DNA of 8,864 bases from Opitutia bacterium UBA3151 (GCA_002364975.1 DEYT01000133.1:666-9529); one strand, 5' to 3'; counted from the stretch's first letter, positions 1-7,065 are shown. Made by a program: numbers and translations. The notes: a model not told the origin generated them from the sequence alone.

Positions 1-512
1 AAATAAAGGGCGTTTCCATGCTGGTCGCATACGACCTTAACTTGATTCGGATCATGGAAGTCCTTTTCGCTGGAGAATTTTACCGCCAAGGTAGACATTA
101 ATGTTCCTTCCGGTTTTAAACTTTCAGACAGAGCATGAAGATGAGAACGATCGATTCTGGGTTCATCCGCCTGAACATTGATGATCGTATCAGCGAGAAT
201 TTCAAGATTCGCGGCTGCAATTCGGTCTGTACCCGAAGCTAGAGATGGATCGGTTTTTACCACAGAAAAACCAGATGCTTCAAGTACATCCCCAATTTCA
301 TTTCCATCAACTGCAAAGAATAAATTGAATTCGGGAGCAACCTCCGAAATTCTTTCCGCGGTCCATAGAATGAGTGGTTTTCCATTTACCATGGAAAGTA
401 ATTTCCCCGGAAAACGAGTGGATGCAAGGCGAGCAGGAACAATTATGGTGGGTAATATAAGATCTTCGATCATTAATTCATCAAATTCTACTTCTTGGGT
501 TGTCCCTATCAT
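1..512 (-). CDS. kdsB: 3-deoxy-manno-octulosonate cytidylyltransferase (CMP-Kdo synthetase), 3' end outside the window
   Basis: KdsB activates Kdo with CTP to CMP-Kdo in the cytoplasm, for lipid A-core assembly. About 170 residues are visible, of roughly 250 usual for the family. The nucleotide-binding start IIVPARLASTRFPGK (residues 23-37), NGKPLI (43-48), SGTDRIA (93-99), NVQADEP (112-118, usually VQGDEP; the Asp is the expected metal ligand) and a TLAV...PNQVKVV stretch (141-161) follow the family order. The reading frame is open from 512 to the left edge, so the stop is not seen. The start is uncertain: the ATG at 510-512 gives about 20 residues before the conserved core, whereas the ATG at 471-473 (protein start MIEDLILPTIIVPAR) is closer to the usual family start and leaves more room for the divergent trpB promoter. 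Neither has a clear ribosome binding site. The gene diverges from trpB. Function is secure; start is not. Confidence 0.93.
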   Translation of the reverse strand, partial: MIGTTQEVEFDELMIEDLILPTIIVPARLASTRFPGKLLSMVNGKPLILWTAERISEVAPEFNLFFAVDGNEIGDVLEASGFSVVKTDPSLASGTDRIAAANLEILADTIINVQADEPRIDRSHLHALSESLKPEGTLMSTLAVKFSSEKDFHDPNQVKVVCDQHGNALY

Positions 513-528
513 GTGTGATCCGTATAAT
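500..528 (+). promoter_or_regulatory. candidate sigma-70-type promoter of trpB
   Basis: A perfect TATAAT lies at 523-528. It is preceded, with a 17-base spacer, by TTGTCC at 500-505 (4 of 6 matches to TTGACA). Transcription would start near 535, leaving only about a dozen bases before the trpB ATG at 548. The -35 box would lie inside the kdsB coding sequence if kdsB starts at 512, but just upstream of it if kdsB starts at 473. This is motif matching only. Confidence 0.5.
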
Positions 529-547
529 TAAATCGAACCAATTCTTT

Positions 548-1819
548 ATGACACTTCAATCTACTGCCCCTGTCCAAGAAGCAACTCACTTTGACCGCTT
601 CTCTATTCCTGATAAAAATGGTCGTTTTGGCCCCTATGGAGGTTCTTATGTACCCGAGACTCTTTGTCATCCTCTGAGAGAGTTAACCAATGCCTATGAG
701 GAGGCAAAACAAGACCCGGATTTTAGAAATACTCTGAATTCCATGCTCAAGTCATTTGCGGGTAGACCCACAGAATTGTACTACGCCGAGAGATTGAGTA
801 AAAAACTTGGAGGAGCAAAGATCTACCTCAAGAGAGAGGATCTACTCCATACTGGTGCTCACAAGATTAATAATGCCCTCGGGCAAGCCTTGTTGGCAAA
901 AAGAATGGGAAAGCAAAGAATTATCGCGGAAACGGGTGCGGGTCAGCATGGAATTGCCACCGCTTCCGTATGTGCCCGTTTTGGCTTTGATTGCGTCATT
1001 TACATGGGTGCGGAAGATATGCGCCGACAAGCCCTGAATGTTTTCAAAATGAAATTGAGCGGTGCAGAAGTTAGAGGGGTCGAAGCCGGAAGTAAAACAC
1101 TGAAGGAGGCGATTAATGAGGCAATGCGAGATTGGGTTACAAATGTAAGAGATTCTCATTATATCCTTGGGTCTGCTTTAGGAGCACACCCCTACCCTGG
1201 CATGGTTCGAGATTTCCACCGTATTATTGGCGAGGAAACCAAAAGGCAATTTCACGAGAAGGAAGGAAAGCTGCCGGATGAGATGATAGCTTGTGTTGGA
1301 GGAGGGAGTAACGCCATTGGATTCTTTTTCGATTTTCTAGAAGATTTAAAGGTCAGACTTGTAGGTGTGGAAGCCGGTGGAAAATCACTTTCGGAAGGAG
1401 AGCATGCGGCCAGATTTGAAGGTGGGAAACTTGGAATTTTACAAGGTTGTAAAACTTGGATCCTGCAAAATCCTGATGGCCAAATCAATCAGACCCATTC
1501 CGTCTCAGCTGGTCTTGATTATGCCGCCATTGGTCCTGAACATGCTTTTTACAAAGATAGAGGTAGGATTGATTATGCGAATGCGAGTGATGACAAGGCC
1601 TTGGAGGCTTTTAAAATGCTCTCTTCCGAAGAAGGGATTTTGCCCGCATTAGAAACTTCCCATGGTCTAGCCTACGCCTTCGAGAGAGCAAGTGAGCTTT
1701 CACAAGAACAAATTTTATGTGTAAATTTAAGCGGGCGTGGGGACAAGGATGCCATGGAAGCGGCAAGAGTAATGGGCGTAGAAGGTCTACCAAGTATGTC
1801 GAGCATGGTGCATGAATAG
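548..1819 (+). CDS. trpB: tryptophan synthase beta chain
   Basis: TrpB is the PLP enzyme that condenses indole and L-serine to L-tryptophan in the cytoplasm, normally as an alpha2-beta2 complex with TrpA. From the ATG at 548 it has 423 residues (about 400 is usual), with about 19 extra residues at the N-terminus relative to E. coli. Seen: FGPYGGSYVPETL (27-39), the PLP lysine K106 in HTGAHKINN, the catalytic glutamate E128 in AETGAGQHG (E. coli Glu109), GSALGAHPYPG (208-218), the PLP phosphate loop GGGSN (251-255) and a C-terminal NLSGRGDKD. All key residues are present, and this looks like the ordinary TrpB1 type. An in-frame ATG at 500 would add 16 residues unlike the family and run into the kdsB start, so 548 is preferred. 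It overlaps yicC by 8 bases. No trpA, trpF or trpC lies in the window, and no leader peptide or attenuator is visible upstream. Confidence 0.97.
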   Translation: MTLQSTAPVQEATHFDRFSIPDKNGRFGPYGGSYVPETLCHPLRELTNAYEEAKQDPDFRNTLNSMLKSFAGRPTELYYAERLSKKLGGAKIYLKREDLLHTGAHKINNALGQALLAKRMGKQRIIAETGAGQHGIATASVCARFGFDCVIYMGAEDMRRQALNVFKMKLSGAEVRGVEAGSKTLKEAINEAMRDWVTNVRDSHYILGSALGAHPYPGMVRDFHRIIGEETKRQFHEKEGKLPDEMIACVGGGSNAIGFFFDFLEDLKVRLVGVEAGGKSLSEGEHAARFEGGKLGILQGCKTWILQNPDGQINQTHSVSAGLDYAAIGPEHAFYKDRGRIDYANASDDKALEAFKMLSSEEGILPALETSHGLAYAFERASELSQEQILCVNLSGRGDKDAMEAARVMGVEGLPSMSSMVHE

Positions 1820-2690
1820 CATGACTGGATATGGGCAGGCTTCAGCAAACCTGTCTGATTATAAAGTCTCGATTGAGGTTTCTTCAGTAAATAAGAAAAA
1901 CCTTGAAGTCATAGTCAATACTCCGAAGGAATGGCAATTTTTTGAATTCTTAGCTACCTCTTTCTTGAAAAAAAAAATCGATCGAGGCAGAGTACGAGTA
2001 TTGCTTACGGTTGAGCAGCAGGAAAACTCGCAAGTTTTTTCAAAAATCCTCAACGGGGAGGATTTCAATTCATTGATCGTAGAAATCAAGAGTTTCATGA
2101 AAGCAAAGGGTGAAAATTTCAAACTTACTTCAGAACTAGTAATCGAACTCCTTCAGATTTCAAATAAAGGATCTGGTTCGACCGATACCAACCAGTACAA
2201 TGACGACTTGCTTACTGTTCTACTTCAAGCAACCGACTCCATGGTTGAAATGAGACAAATCGAAGGAAAAGAAATCTCATCCGATTTTGAGCTTCGTTTA
2301 TCAAGACTAAGTGAAATGATTATTCAAATCGAATCTGCATCCAAAGATTTACCCGGGATAATGAGGCAGAAACTTCTTGAAAAGTTACAAAATGCAAACC
2401 TTGGAATTGATCCATCCGATGAGCGAGTACTCAAGGAATTGGCACTCTACGCGGAAAAATGCGATATTTCTGAAGAAATAACCAGATTAAGGAGCCACAT
2501 ATTACAATTTGAGCAAACTTCAAAATTGGACGGTCCAATTGGGAGAAAGCTTGAATTTATTCTGCAGGAAATAAGCCGTGAACTTAACACTTTTTGTTCC
2601 AAATCAGCTCGCAGTCAAAGTACTTCCATTGCATTAGAAGCTAGGGTGGAAGTTGAAAAAATTAGGGAACAGGTAATGAATATAGAATAG
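1812..2690 (+). CDS. yicC: YicC/YloC family endoribonuclease-like protein
   Basis: This is a 292-residue protein, the usual length for YicC. It begins MNSMTGYGQA, matching the family signature SMTGYG, and has the C-terminal YicC domain (about residues 205-292) with YAEKCDISEEITRLRSH, a GRKLEFILQEISRELNT stretch, a family-type SKS and a final EVEKIREQ helix. E. coli YicC has been described as an endoribonuclease acting on RNA; the same activity is inferred here. The ATG at 1812 overlaps the trpB stop (1812-1819), which suggests translational coupling. An ATG at 1821 would remove the first three residues and start exactly at MTGYG, so it is a possible alternative. In many bacteria yicC is followed by gmk; here it ends 4 bases from the convergent lspA, so that partner is missing. 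Codons 53-56 contain a run of ten adenines, but the frame is intact. Confidence 0.93.
   Translation: MNSMTGYGQASANLSDYKVSIEVSSVNKKNLEVIVNTPKEWQFFEFLATSFLKKKIDRGRVRVLLTVEQQENSQVFSKILNGEDFNSLIVEIKSFMKAKGENFKLTSELVIELLQISNKGSGSTDTNQYNDDLLTVLLQATDSMVEMRQIEGKEISSDFELRLSRLSEMIIQIESASKDLPGIMRQKLLEKLQNANLGIDPSDERVLKELALYAEKCDISEEITRLRSHILQFEQTSKLDGPIGRKLEFILQEISRELNTFCSKSARSQSTSIALEARVEVEKIREQVMNIE
1968..1977 (+). repeat. A10 homopolymer inside yicC
   Basis: Ten consecutive adenines encode Lys53-Lys54-Lys55 and the first base of Ile56 of YicC. The reading frame continues correctly on both sides, so there is no frameshift in this sequence. Runs of this length are known sites of polymerase slippage and of phase variation or sequencing error. 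Whether slippage happens here is not shown. Confidence 0.9.
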
Positions 2691-2694
2691 AAAT

Positions 2695-3216
2695 CTAAGT
2701 TACCCTCTGCAATTCCTTCTCGTTCTTGGCCTCTACAATGCCAATGATAATATAAGAGAAAGCACCCACAAAAATTGCCGAATCAGCAATGTTGAAAATG
2801 GGGTAGTCGTAGTTAATAACAGGCAAAAAGAAATCAATAAAATCGACCACTTCCGCGGGGTCACGAAACAAACGATCTCCCAAATTCCCAGCAATTCCTC
2901 CAGCAATTAATCCAAATACATATTGGTGAAGAATTTTATTGAGCTCTAGAGCTTTTCGGAAAAAAAAGATCGATATTAATGCCGTGAGTGCCAATAGAGT
3001 CAGAGCCTCTGGATAATCAGAGAACATACTCCAAGCGGCCCCGGGGTTAGTGATGTAAGTGAACTCTAAAAGATTCTCTCTTCCATTGATCAATTCTAAA
3101 ATCACAATCGGATTTTCCTGAAGCTCCTTCGAGTTCTCTACGACTAAACTCTTGGACCATTGATCCGTAGTGACCACGAGTGCAAATAACACCCAGAAGG
3201 GAATATATTTTTTCAT
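2695..3216 (-). CDS. lspA: lipoprotein signal peptidase (signal peptidase II)
   Basis: LspA is an inner-membrane aspartyl protease that removes the signal peptide from diacylglyceryl-modified prolipoproteins. The 173-residue protein (family about 160-170) has a hydrophobic N-terminal helix leading into TDQWSK (residues 17-22), ITNPGAAWSMF (55-65), hydrophobic segments around 70-86 and 99-110, GNLGDRLFR (110-118), catalytic Asp125 in VVDFIDFF and catalytic Asp145 in FNIADSAI, then a final membrane helix at about 146-161. All conserved boxes are present, so it should be active. It is the last gene of the probable ileS-dksA-lspA operon, 42 bases after the dksA-like stop. The start MKKYIPFW gives a short positively charged cytoplasmic end and fits the family; no Shine-Dalgarno sequence is visible before it. 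Its stop lies 4 bases from the end of the convergent yicC. Confidence 0.97.
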   Translation of the reverse strand: MKKYIPFWVLFALVVTTDQWSKSLVVENSKELQENPIVILELINGRENLLEFTYITNPGAAWSMFSDYPEALTLLALTALISIFFFRKALELNKILHQYVFGLIAGGIAGNLGDRLFRDPAEVVDFIDFFLPVINYDYPIFNIADSAIFVGAFSYIIIGIVEAKNEKELQRVT

Positions 3217-3258
3217 TTCAAGATCACACGATGCACTTACAGATAAAAGAGGTTTAAT

Positions 3259-4248
3259 TTACTCTTCCACTCCCATGGTAGAATCGGCAATGGTTGCGAA
3301 AGTTCCACCCCCAGAATCTACATCCTTTCTTTTTCGTTTTTCGTACAAGGTTTGGCCTTCCAGAGAAAAGCGAGTGAAAGGTACCACTTTCAACCTTGTC
3401 TTTTTGATCGGTTTTTGAGTTTCCTGACAAATTCCAAATGAACCATCAAAGATTCGGTCGATTGCGTCTTCGATTTCCTCTAATGCTTCCTGTTCATTAG
3501 CAACCATCGACAAGGCTACATCTCGATTAAAGGTTTCACTACCAGCATCCGAGGAATTTAAAGACAGTTCCCCAGACGACTCCCGAGCGGATGCACCGAG
3601 TGTATCTTGTGAACGCTCTCCTAACGCACCCTTCAAGCTTGCCCTTAAATCCATTAGGTTTTTGTAATAAGTTAGCCATTCTTTGGGAACTTTCTTCTCA
3701 TCTCTTATCGGACGAACAGACTGAGTGGTACTGCCAAAACCAAGAATATCATCAATGGATGCAGTTTGGACTTTTTTTACCTTCGCAACTTTTCTTTTTG
3801 TTGAAACTTCCGATTTCTTTTCTGGTTTTGAAACGGTTGCTTTGCTAGAAGATGCCTTAGGTTTTTCCGCTTTTCTTTTGGTCTTCACCTGGAGGATCTG
3901 GCGGACATCATCGAGGCTAAATCCCTTGGTTTCCTTTTTTTCTTCAACTATTTTTGACTTAGTTTTAGAAGCAATTTCTTTTACCTTGCTTTCTCCCCCT
4001 CTGTTACTCTTCAAAACAGGTTCTTTTTTGGCACCTGTTGGGTCTTTTGGTTTACGAACTCTCTTTTTAGCGGCTGTTTGGGGTGGTACCTTGGCAGTCT
4101 TAGTAGTCGGTTTTTTTTCAGCTTTAGGTTTCGTTATCACTTTTTTAGCAGATAAATTCTTTGCTTTCGCTGCCACTTTTTCATTCGGGGCCGCAAGTTT
4201 AGTCTTTTTGGTAGTTTTGGTGGAAGGGGTGGTCTTTTTCTTGGTCAT
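3259..4248 (-). CDS. DksA/TraR-family protein with long lysine-rich N-terminal tail and degenerate zinc finger
   Basis: This 329-residue protein has two unlike halves. Residues 1 to about 160 are dominated by Lys, Thr, Ala and Pro (KKTKLAAP, KPKAEKKPTTKTAK and similar) and resemble histone H1-like or AlgP-like tails. Within them are two short acidic islands, FSLDDVRQIL (110-119) and ASIDDILGFG (163-172). Residues about 188-305 are a DksA/TraR domain: a helical part with SETFNRDVALSMVANEQEAL (237-256), then DRIFDGSFGIC...KPIKKTRLKVVPFTRF. DksA proteins bind RNA polymerase through the secondary channel, acting with (p)ppGpp. Here the C4 zinc finger reads C274-x2-T277-x17-S295-x2-G298: the spacing is exact but only one of four cysteines remains, so zinc binding is unlikely. 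The acidic DxxDxA coiled-coil tip of E. coli DksA is not evident. It lies 27 bases after ileS and 42 before lspA. The family is clear; the activity, and any DNA or RNA binding by the tail, are inference. Confidence 0.88.
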   Translation of the reverse strand: MTKKKTTPSTKTTKKTKLAAPNEKVAAKAKNLSAKKVITKPKAEKKPTTKTAKVPPQTAAKKRVRKPKDPTGAKKEPVLKSNRGGESKVKEIASKTKSKIVEEKKETKGFSLDDVRQILQVKTKRKAEKPKASSSKATVSKPEKKSEVSTKRKVAKVKKVQTASIDDILGFGSTTQSVRPIRDEKKVPKEWLTYYKNLMDLRASLKGALGERSQDTLGASARESSGELSLNSSDAGSETFNRDVALSMVANEQEALEEIEDAIDRIFDGSFGICQETQKPIKKTRLKVVPFTRFSLEGQTLYEKRKRKDVDSGGGTFATIADSTMGVEE

Positions 4249-4275
4249 GATAAAATATATTTAGGATAAGAGGAT

Positions 4276-7065
4276 TCAGATTTTTTGGGATAATACCTTG
4301 GCACAACGAGGGGAAACTTCTCCCCACGGTTCAATGGAAACAAGTTCGGGAACCCATCGCCAACTTCGAGGACAACGATAACCTGAAGCATGTTGGGCAA
4401 GAACAACTAAATGATTTTCATTATCGTCTTCGACTAGTGTCACTTTCGAAACAATAAAGAATTCCGCAAGGTCATCGGCTCTCTTTTTTAGTACTACAGA
4501 AATGGGATCATTTTTGGGGTAACGAAGTTCAATCTCTGCGTCAAGGGATTGGCCAATCTTCTTCTCTTCTCTAAGTTTTTCTAGAGATTCATTAATATGA
4601 GAATCCCGCAAGCTCAAGAGAGCTTGGGCATCAATGATGACAGATTCATCACCCCAAGCACTATTTAGTTCAGGCCAATCTTCCAACAACAAGGGGGTAT
4701 CTGTATGTTCCCTTCCGGAGATAAAAAAGGACCAAGCTTCATCAGCAGTGAATGGGGTTAGTGGGCCAATAAGCTTAACTAGCGATTGAAAGATAAGATG
4801 AATAGAATTTTGAGTAGATCGCCTCTTTGGATCATTTTCGTCTAGGGTGTATAATCGATCCTTGATGATATCATGGTAAGTGGAGGAGAGAACTCCTGAA
4901 CAGTACCGATTAATCAGTTGAACAGATTTATGTATCTCATAGGATTCAAAACATTCTGTGACTTCTTGAACGAGCTCATTGGTCTTGAATAGGGCCCAAC
5001 GGTCAATAAGATCTAAATTTTCAAGAGGCATTCCATTTTCATCGATGCTAAAGTCATGCAAAGTTCCCAGCTGAAACTTTAAGGTATTTCTTAAGGTCCG
5101 ATAGGAACGAACAATTTGGCCAAGAATTTCTTCCGACAAAGGGATATCACTTCTAAAATCCTCGGAGCAAACCCAGAGTCTGAGAACATCGGCACCATAC
5201 TTTTGGACATATGAATCAGCGGTTTGAGGTTTTCCATCACTTTTGGAAATTTTTCGGCCATCACCATCGACCACAAATCCATGAGTCAAAATTCGTTGAT
5301 AAGGAGCTTTTTGATAGGAAATCATCCCAGTCCATAATGAACTTTGAAACCAACCACGGTGTTGATCACTTCCTTCAAGATACAAATCTGCTGGCCAATC
5401 CAAATCACTCATGTTTTTCAAAACCGCACGATGACTACAGCCGGAATCAATCCAGACATCTAGTGTATCAGAACCTTTCTTGAGCTCCTTCCCTTTCCAT
5501 TCTGCAGGGAGAGTAAATCCTTCGAGAAGTTTATCTGATGGAAGTTTAAACCATAAGTCCGTCCCTTCCTTTTCAATCTTATCTGCGAGAAATAGAATCA
5601 GGTCAGAGTTGAGTAATGGCTCGTCTTCTTGATCATAAAATACCGGGATGGGTACCCCCCAAGATCTCTGCCGTGAGATGCACCAGTCAGGACGGGATTC
5701 GAGAAAGCCACGAATACGATTCCTTCCCCACTCTGGAGTAAAAGAAACATCCTCAATTGATTCAATACATCGATCACGTAAACCGTCCCGGTCCAGGGAA
5801 ATGAACCATTGATCCATGGCTCGAAATACTACCGGTGTTTTACTCCTCCAACAATGAGGGTATTGGTGATGATGATTTTGTTTGGCAAGCAATGCATTCT
5901 TGGATTCTAAAATCTCCAGAACACTATCATTAGCCGGACATCCCGTACTCTTCTCAAGCACTGAAACGCCCACCAAACCAGAGGGAATCATACCGTCGTC
6001 CACATAGGTTCCGTAATCAGTCAAGGGACAATAAACCTCCAAGCCGTTTTCGATTCCAGTCAAATAATCATCCAATCCATGACCGGGTGCGATATGAACG
6101 CACCCGGTTCCAGATTCCATAGTAACATAATCTGCGGTTAAAATCGGGCTTTCACGATCTATAAAAGGGTGTTGAGTTTTCCATCCACTAATTTCTTCGC
6201 CCGTTTTCGACTTTCCAAAAACCGGTTTTTTAAAATCAAAGTTTGAAGAAAGAGATTCCGACAACTCCTCTGCTACCCAATAACCGATGTCAACATCCAT
6301 AACTTCCACATACTTTTCTCTGGGATGTACAGCAATTGCCAGGTTTGCTGGTAAAGTCCAAGGAGTTGTTGTCCAAATCACAACATAGGATTCATGATCT
6401 TGGTCCAAGAGCTTGAACTTTACAAATACGGAAGGGCTAACATGTTTTTGATATTCAATTTCAGCTTCCGCCAAGGCTGTCTTACAGGGAATCGACCAAT
6501 AAACTGGTTTTTTACTTCGATAGACCAAGCCTTGATCGACAAATTTTGCAAAGGTTCTCAAAATTTCAGCCTCATACCCCGGATTCATCGTCCGATACTC
6601 CCGCTCCCAATCGGCCAAAATTCCAAGCCTCTGGAATTGGGCTCTTTGAGTCTCAATAAAAGAAGCTGAAAATTCGGAGCAGGCTTTACGGATAGAAACT
6701 GGGTCAAGATCTGTCTTTTCTTTTCTCAGTTTCTTGGACACTTTGTGCTCGATTGGTAACCCATGACAATCCCAACCTGGAACATATGGAGTTCTATAGC
6801 CTCTTACACTTTTGTAACGTAAAATTGTATCCTTCAGAATTTTGTTGAGAGCAGTCCCAACATGTACATCACCATTGGTAAATGGGGGACCATCATGCAA
6901 AGTGAAGGAATCCCCATTTGCATTTTTTTCTTGGGCAAGCTGATAAACCCCAATTTCATCCCAATGTTTAAGCCTTTCGGGTTCCCGCTGCACCGCATTT
7001 GCCCGCATAGGAAAATCAGTTTGCGGTAAATTCAATGTATCCTTGAGCTCGTTTGCCTTGTTCAT
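4276..7065 (-). CDS. ileS: isoleucyl-tRNA synthetase
   Basis: This class I synthetase charges tRNA-Ile with isoleucine in the cytoplasm. At 929 residues it is close to E. coli IleRS (938). Seen in order: HDGPPFTNGDVHVGT (57-71, where HVGT at 68-71 replaces the usual HIGH), VPGWDCHGLPIEHK (95-108), the CP1 editing domain with WTTTPWTLPAN (231-241) and GTGCVHIAPGHGLDDY (319-334), WCISRQRSWGVPIP (461-474), DVWIDSG (536-542), YLEGSDQHRGWF (562-573), KISKS (605-609, the KMSKS loop) and an anticodon-binding domain. The C-terminal zinc module is degenerate: C898-x2-S901 and S918-x2-C921 instead of two CxxC pairs. The layout is the ordinary bacterial (IleRS1-like) form. The ATG at 7065 gives the normal N-terminus MNKANELKDTLNLP and has no visible Shine-Dalgarno sequence. 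It is the first gene of the probable operon and diverges from the exchanger gene. Confidence 0.97.
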   Translation of the reverse strand: MNKANELKDTLNLPQTDFPMRANAVQREPERLKHWDEIGVYQLAQEKNANGDSFTLHDGPPFTNGDVHVGTALNKILKDTILRYKSVRGYRTPYVPGWDCHGLPIEHKVSKKLRKEKTDLDPVSIRKACSEFSASFIETQRAQFQRLGILADWEREYRTMNPGYEAEILRTFAKFVDQGLVYRSKKPVYWSIPCKTALAEAEIEYQKHVSPSVFVKFKLLDQDHESYVVIWTTTPWTLPANLAIAVHPREKYVEVMDVDIGYWVAEELSESLSSNFDFKKPVFGKSKTGEEISGWKTQHPFIDRESPILTADYVTMESGTGCVHIAPGHGLDDYLTGIENGLEVYCPLTDYGTYVDDGMIPSGLVGVSVLEKSTGCPANDSVLEILESKNALLAKQNHHHQYPHCWRSKTPVVFRAMDQWFISLDRDGLRDRCIESIEDVSFTPEWGRNRIRGFLESRPDWCISRQRSWGVPIPVFYDQEDEPLLNSDLILFLADKIEKEGTDLWFKLPSDKLLEGFTLPAEWKGKELKKGSDTLDVWIDSGCSHRAVLKNMSDLDWPADLYLEGSDQHRGWFQSSLWTGMISYQKAPYQRILTHGFVVDGDGRKISKSDGKPQTADSYVQKYGADVLRLWVCSEDFRSDIPLSEEILGQIVRSYRTLRNTLKFQLGTLHDFSIDENGMPLENLDLIDRWALFKTNELVQEVTECFESYEIHKSVQLINRYCSGVLSSTYHDIIKDRLYTLDENDPKRRSTQNSIHLIFQSLVKLIGPLTPFTADEAWSFFISGREHTDTPLLLEDWPELNSAWGDESVIIDAQALLSLRDSHINESLEKLREEKKIGQSLDAEIELRYPKNDPISVVLKKRADDLAEFFIVSKVTLVEDDNENHLVVLAQHASGYRCPRSWRWVPELVSIEPWGEVSPRCAKVLSQKI

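Larger units (their letters stand above)
2695..7065 (-). other. probable ileS - dksA-like - lspA operon
   Basis: Three genes run in the same direction with gaps of 27 bases (4249-4275) and 42 bases (3217-3258). Neither gap contains a recognisable hairpin followed by a T-run, so one transcript from the region upstream of 7065 is likely. In E. coli ileS and lspA are also adjacent; in Chlamydia dksA and lspA are neighbours as I recall. The order here combines both linkages. Co-transcription is inferred from spacing only. Confidence 0.65.

Noticed and set aside
178..531. A 117-codon open frame on the plus strand opposite kdsB
   Set aside because: The minus strand encodes clear KdsB motifs through the same bases; the plus-strand translation resembles nothing.
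500..547. An upstream in-frame ATG giving trpB 16 more residues
   Set aside because: The added residues do not resemble TrpB N-termini, the ATG would overlap the kdsB start, and it lies upstream of the likely TATAAT box at 523-528.
4253..4262. AAATATATTT palindrome in the ileS-dksA gap as an operator or internal promoter
   Set aside because: Ten bases of pure A/T symmetry are expected by chance in this AT-rich gap, and no -35 box accompanies it.
3725..4264. A 179-codon open frame on the plus strand with a Phe/Leu-rich, membrane-like translation
   Set aside because: It is the antisense of the lysine-rich dksA-like tail: AAA/AAG lysine codons read as TTT/CTT. The minus-strand frame is supported by the DksA domain, and this one has no family features.
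5211..5483. Plus-strand open frames inside ileS (5211-5483 and 6394-6669)
   Set aside because: Both lie opposite strongly conserved IleRS coding sequence and show no recognisable protein features.
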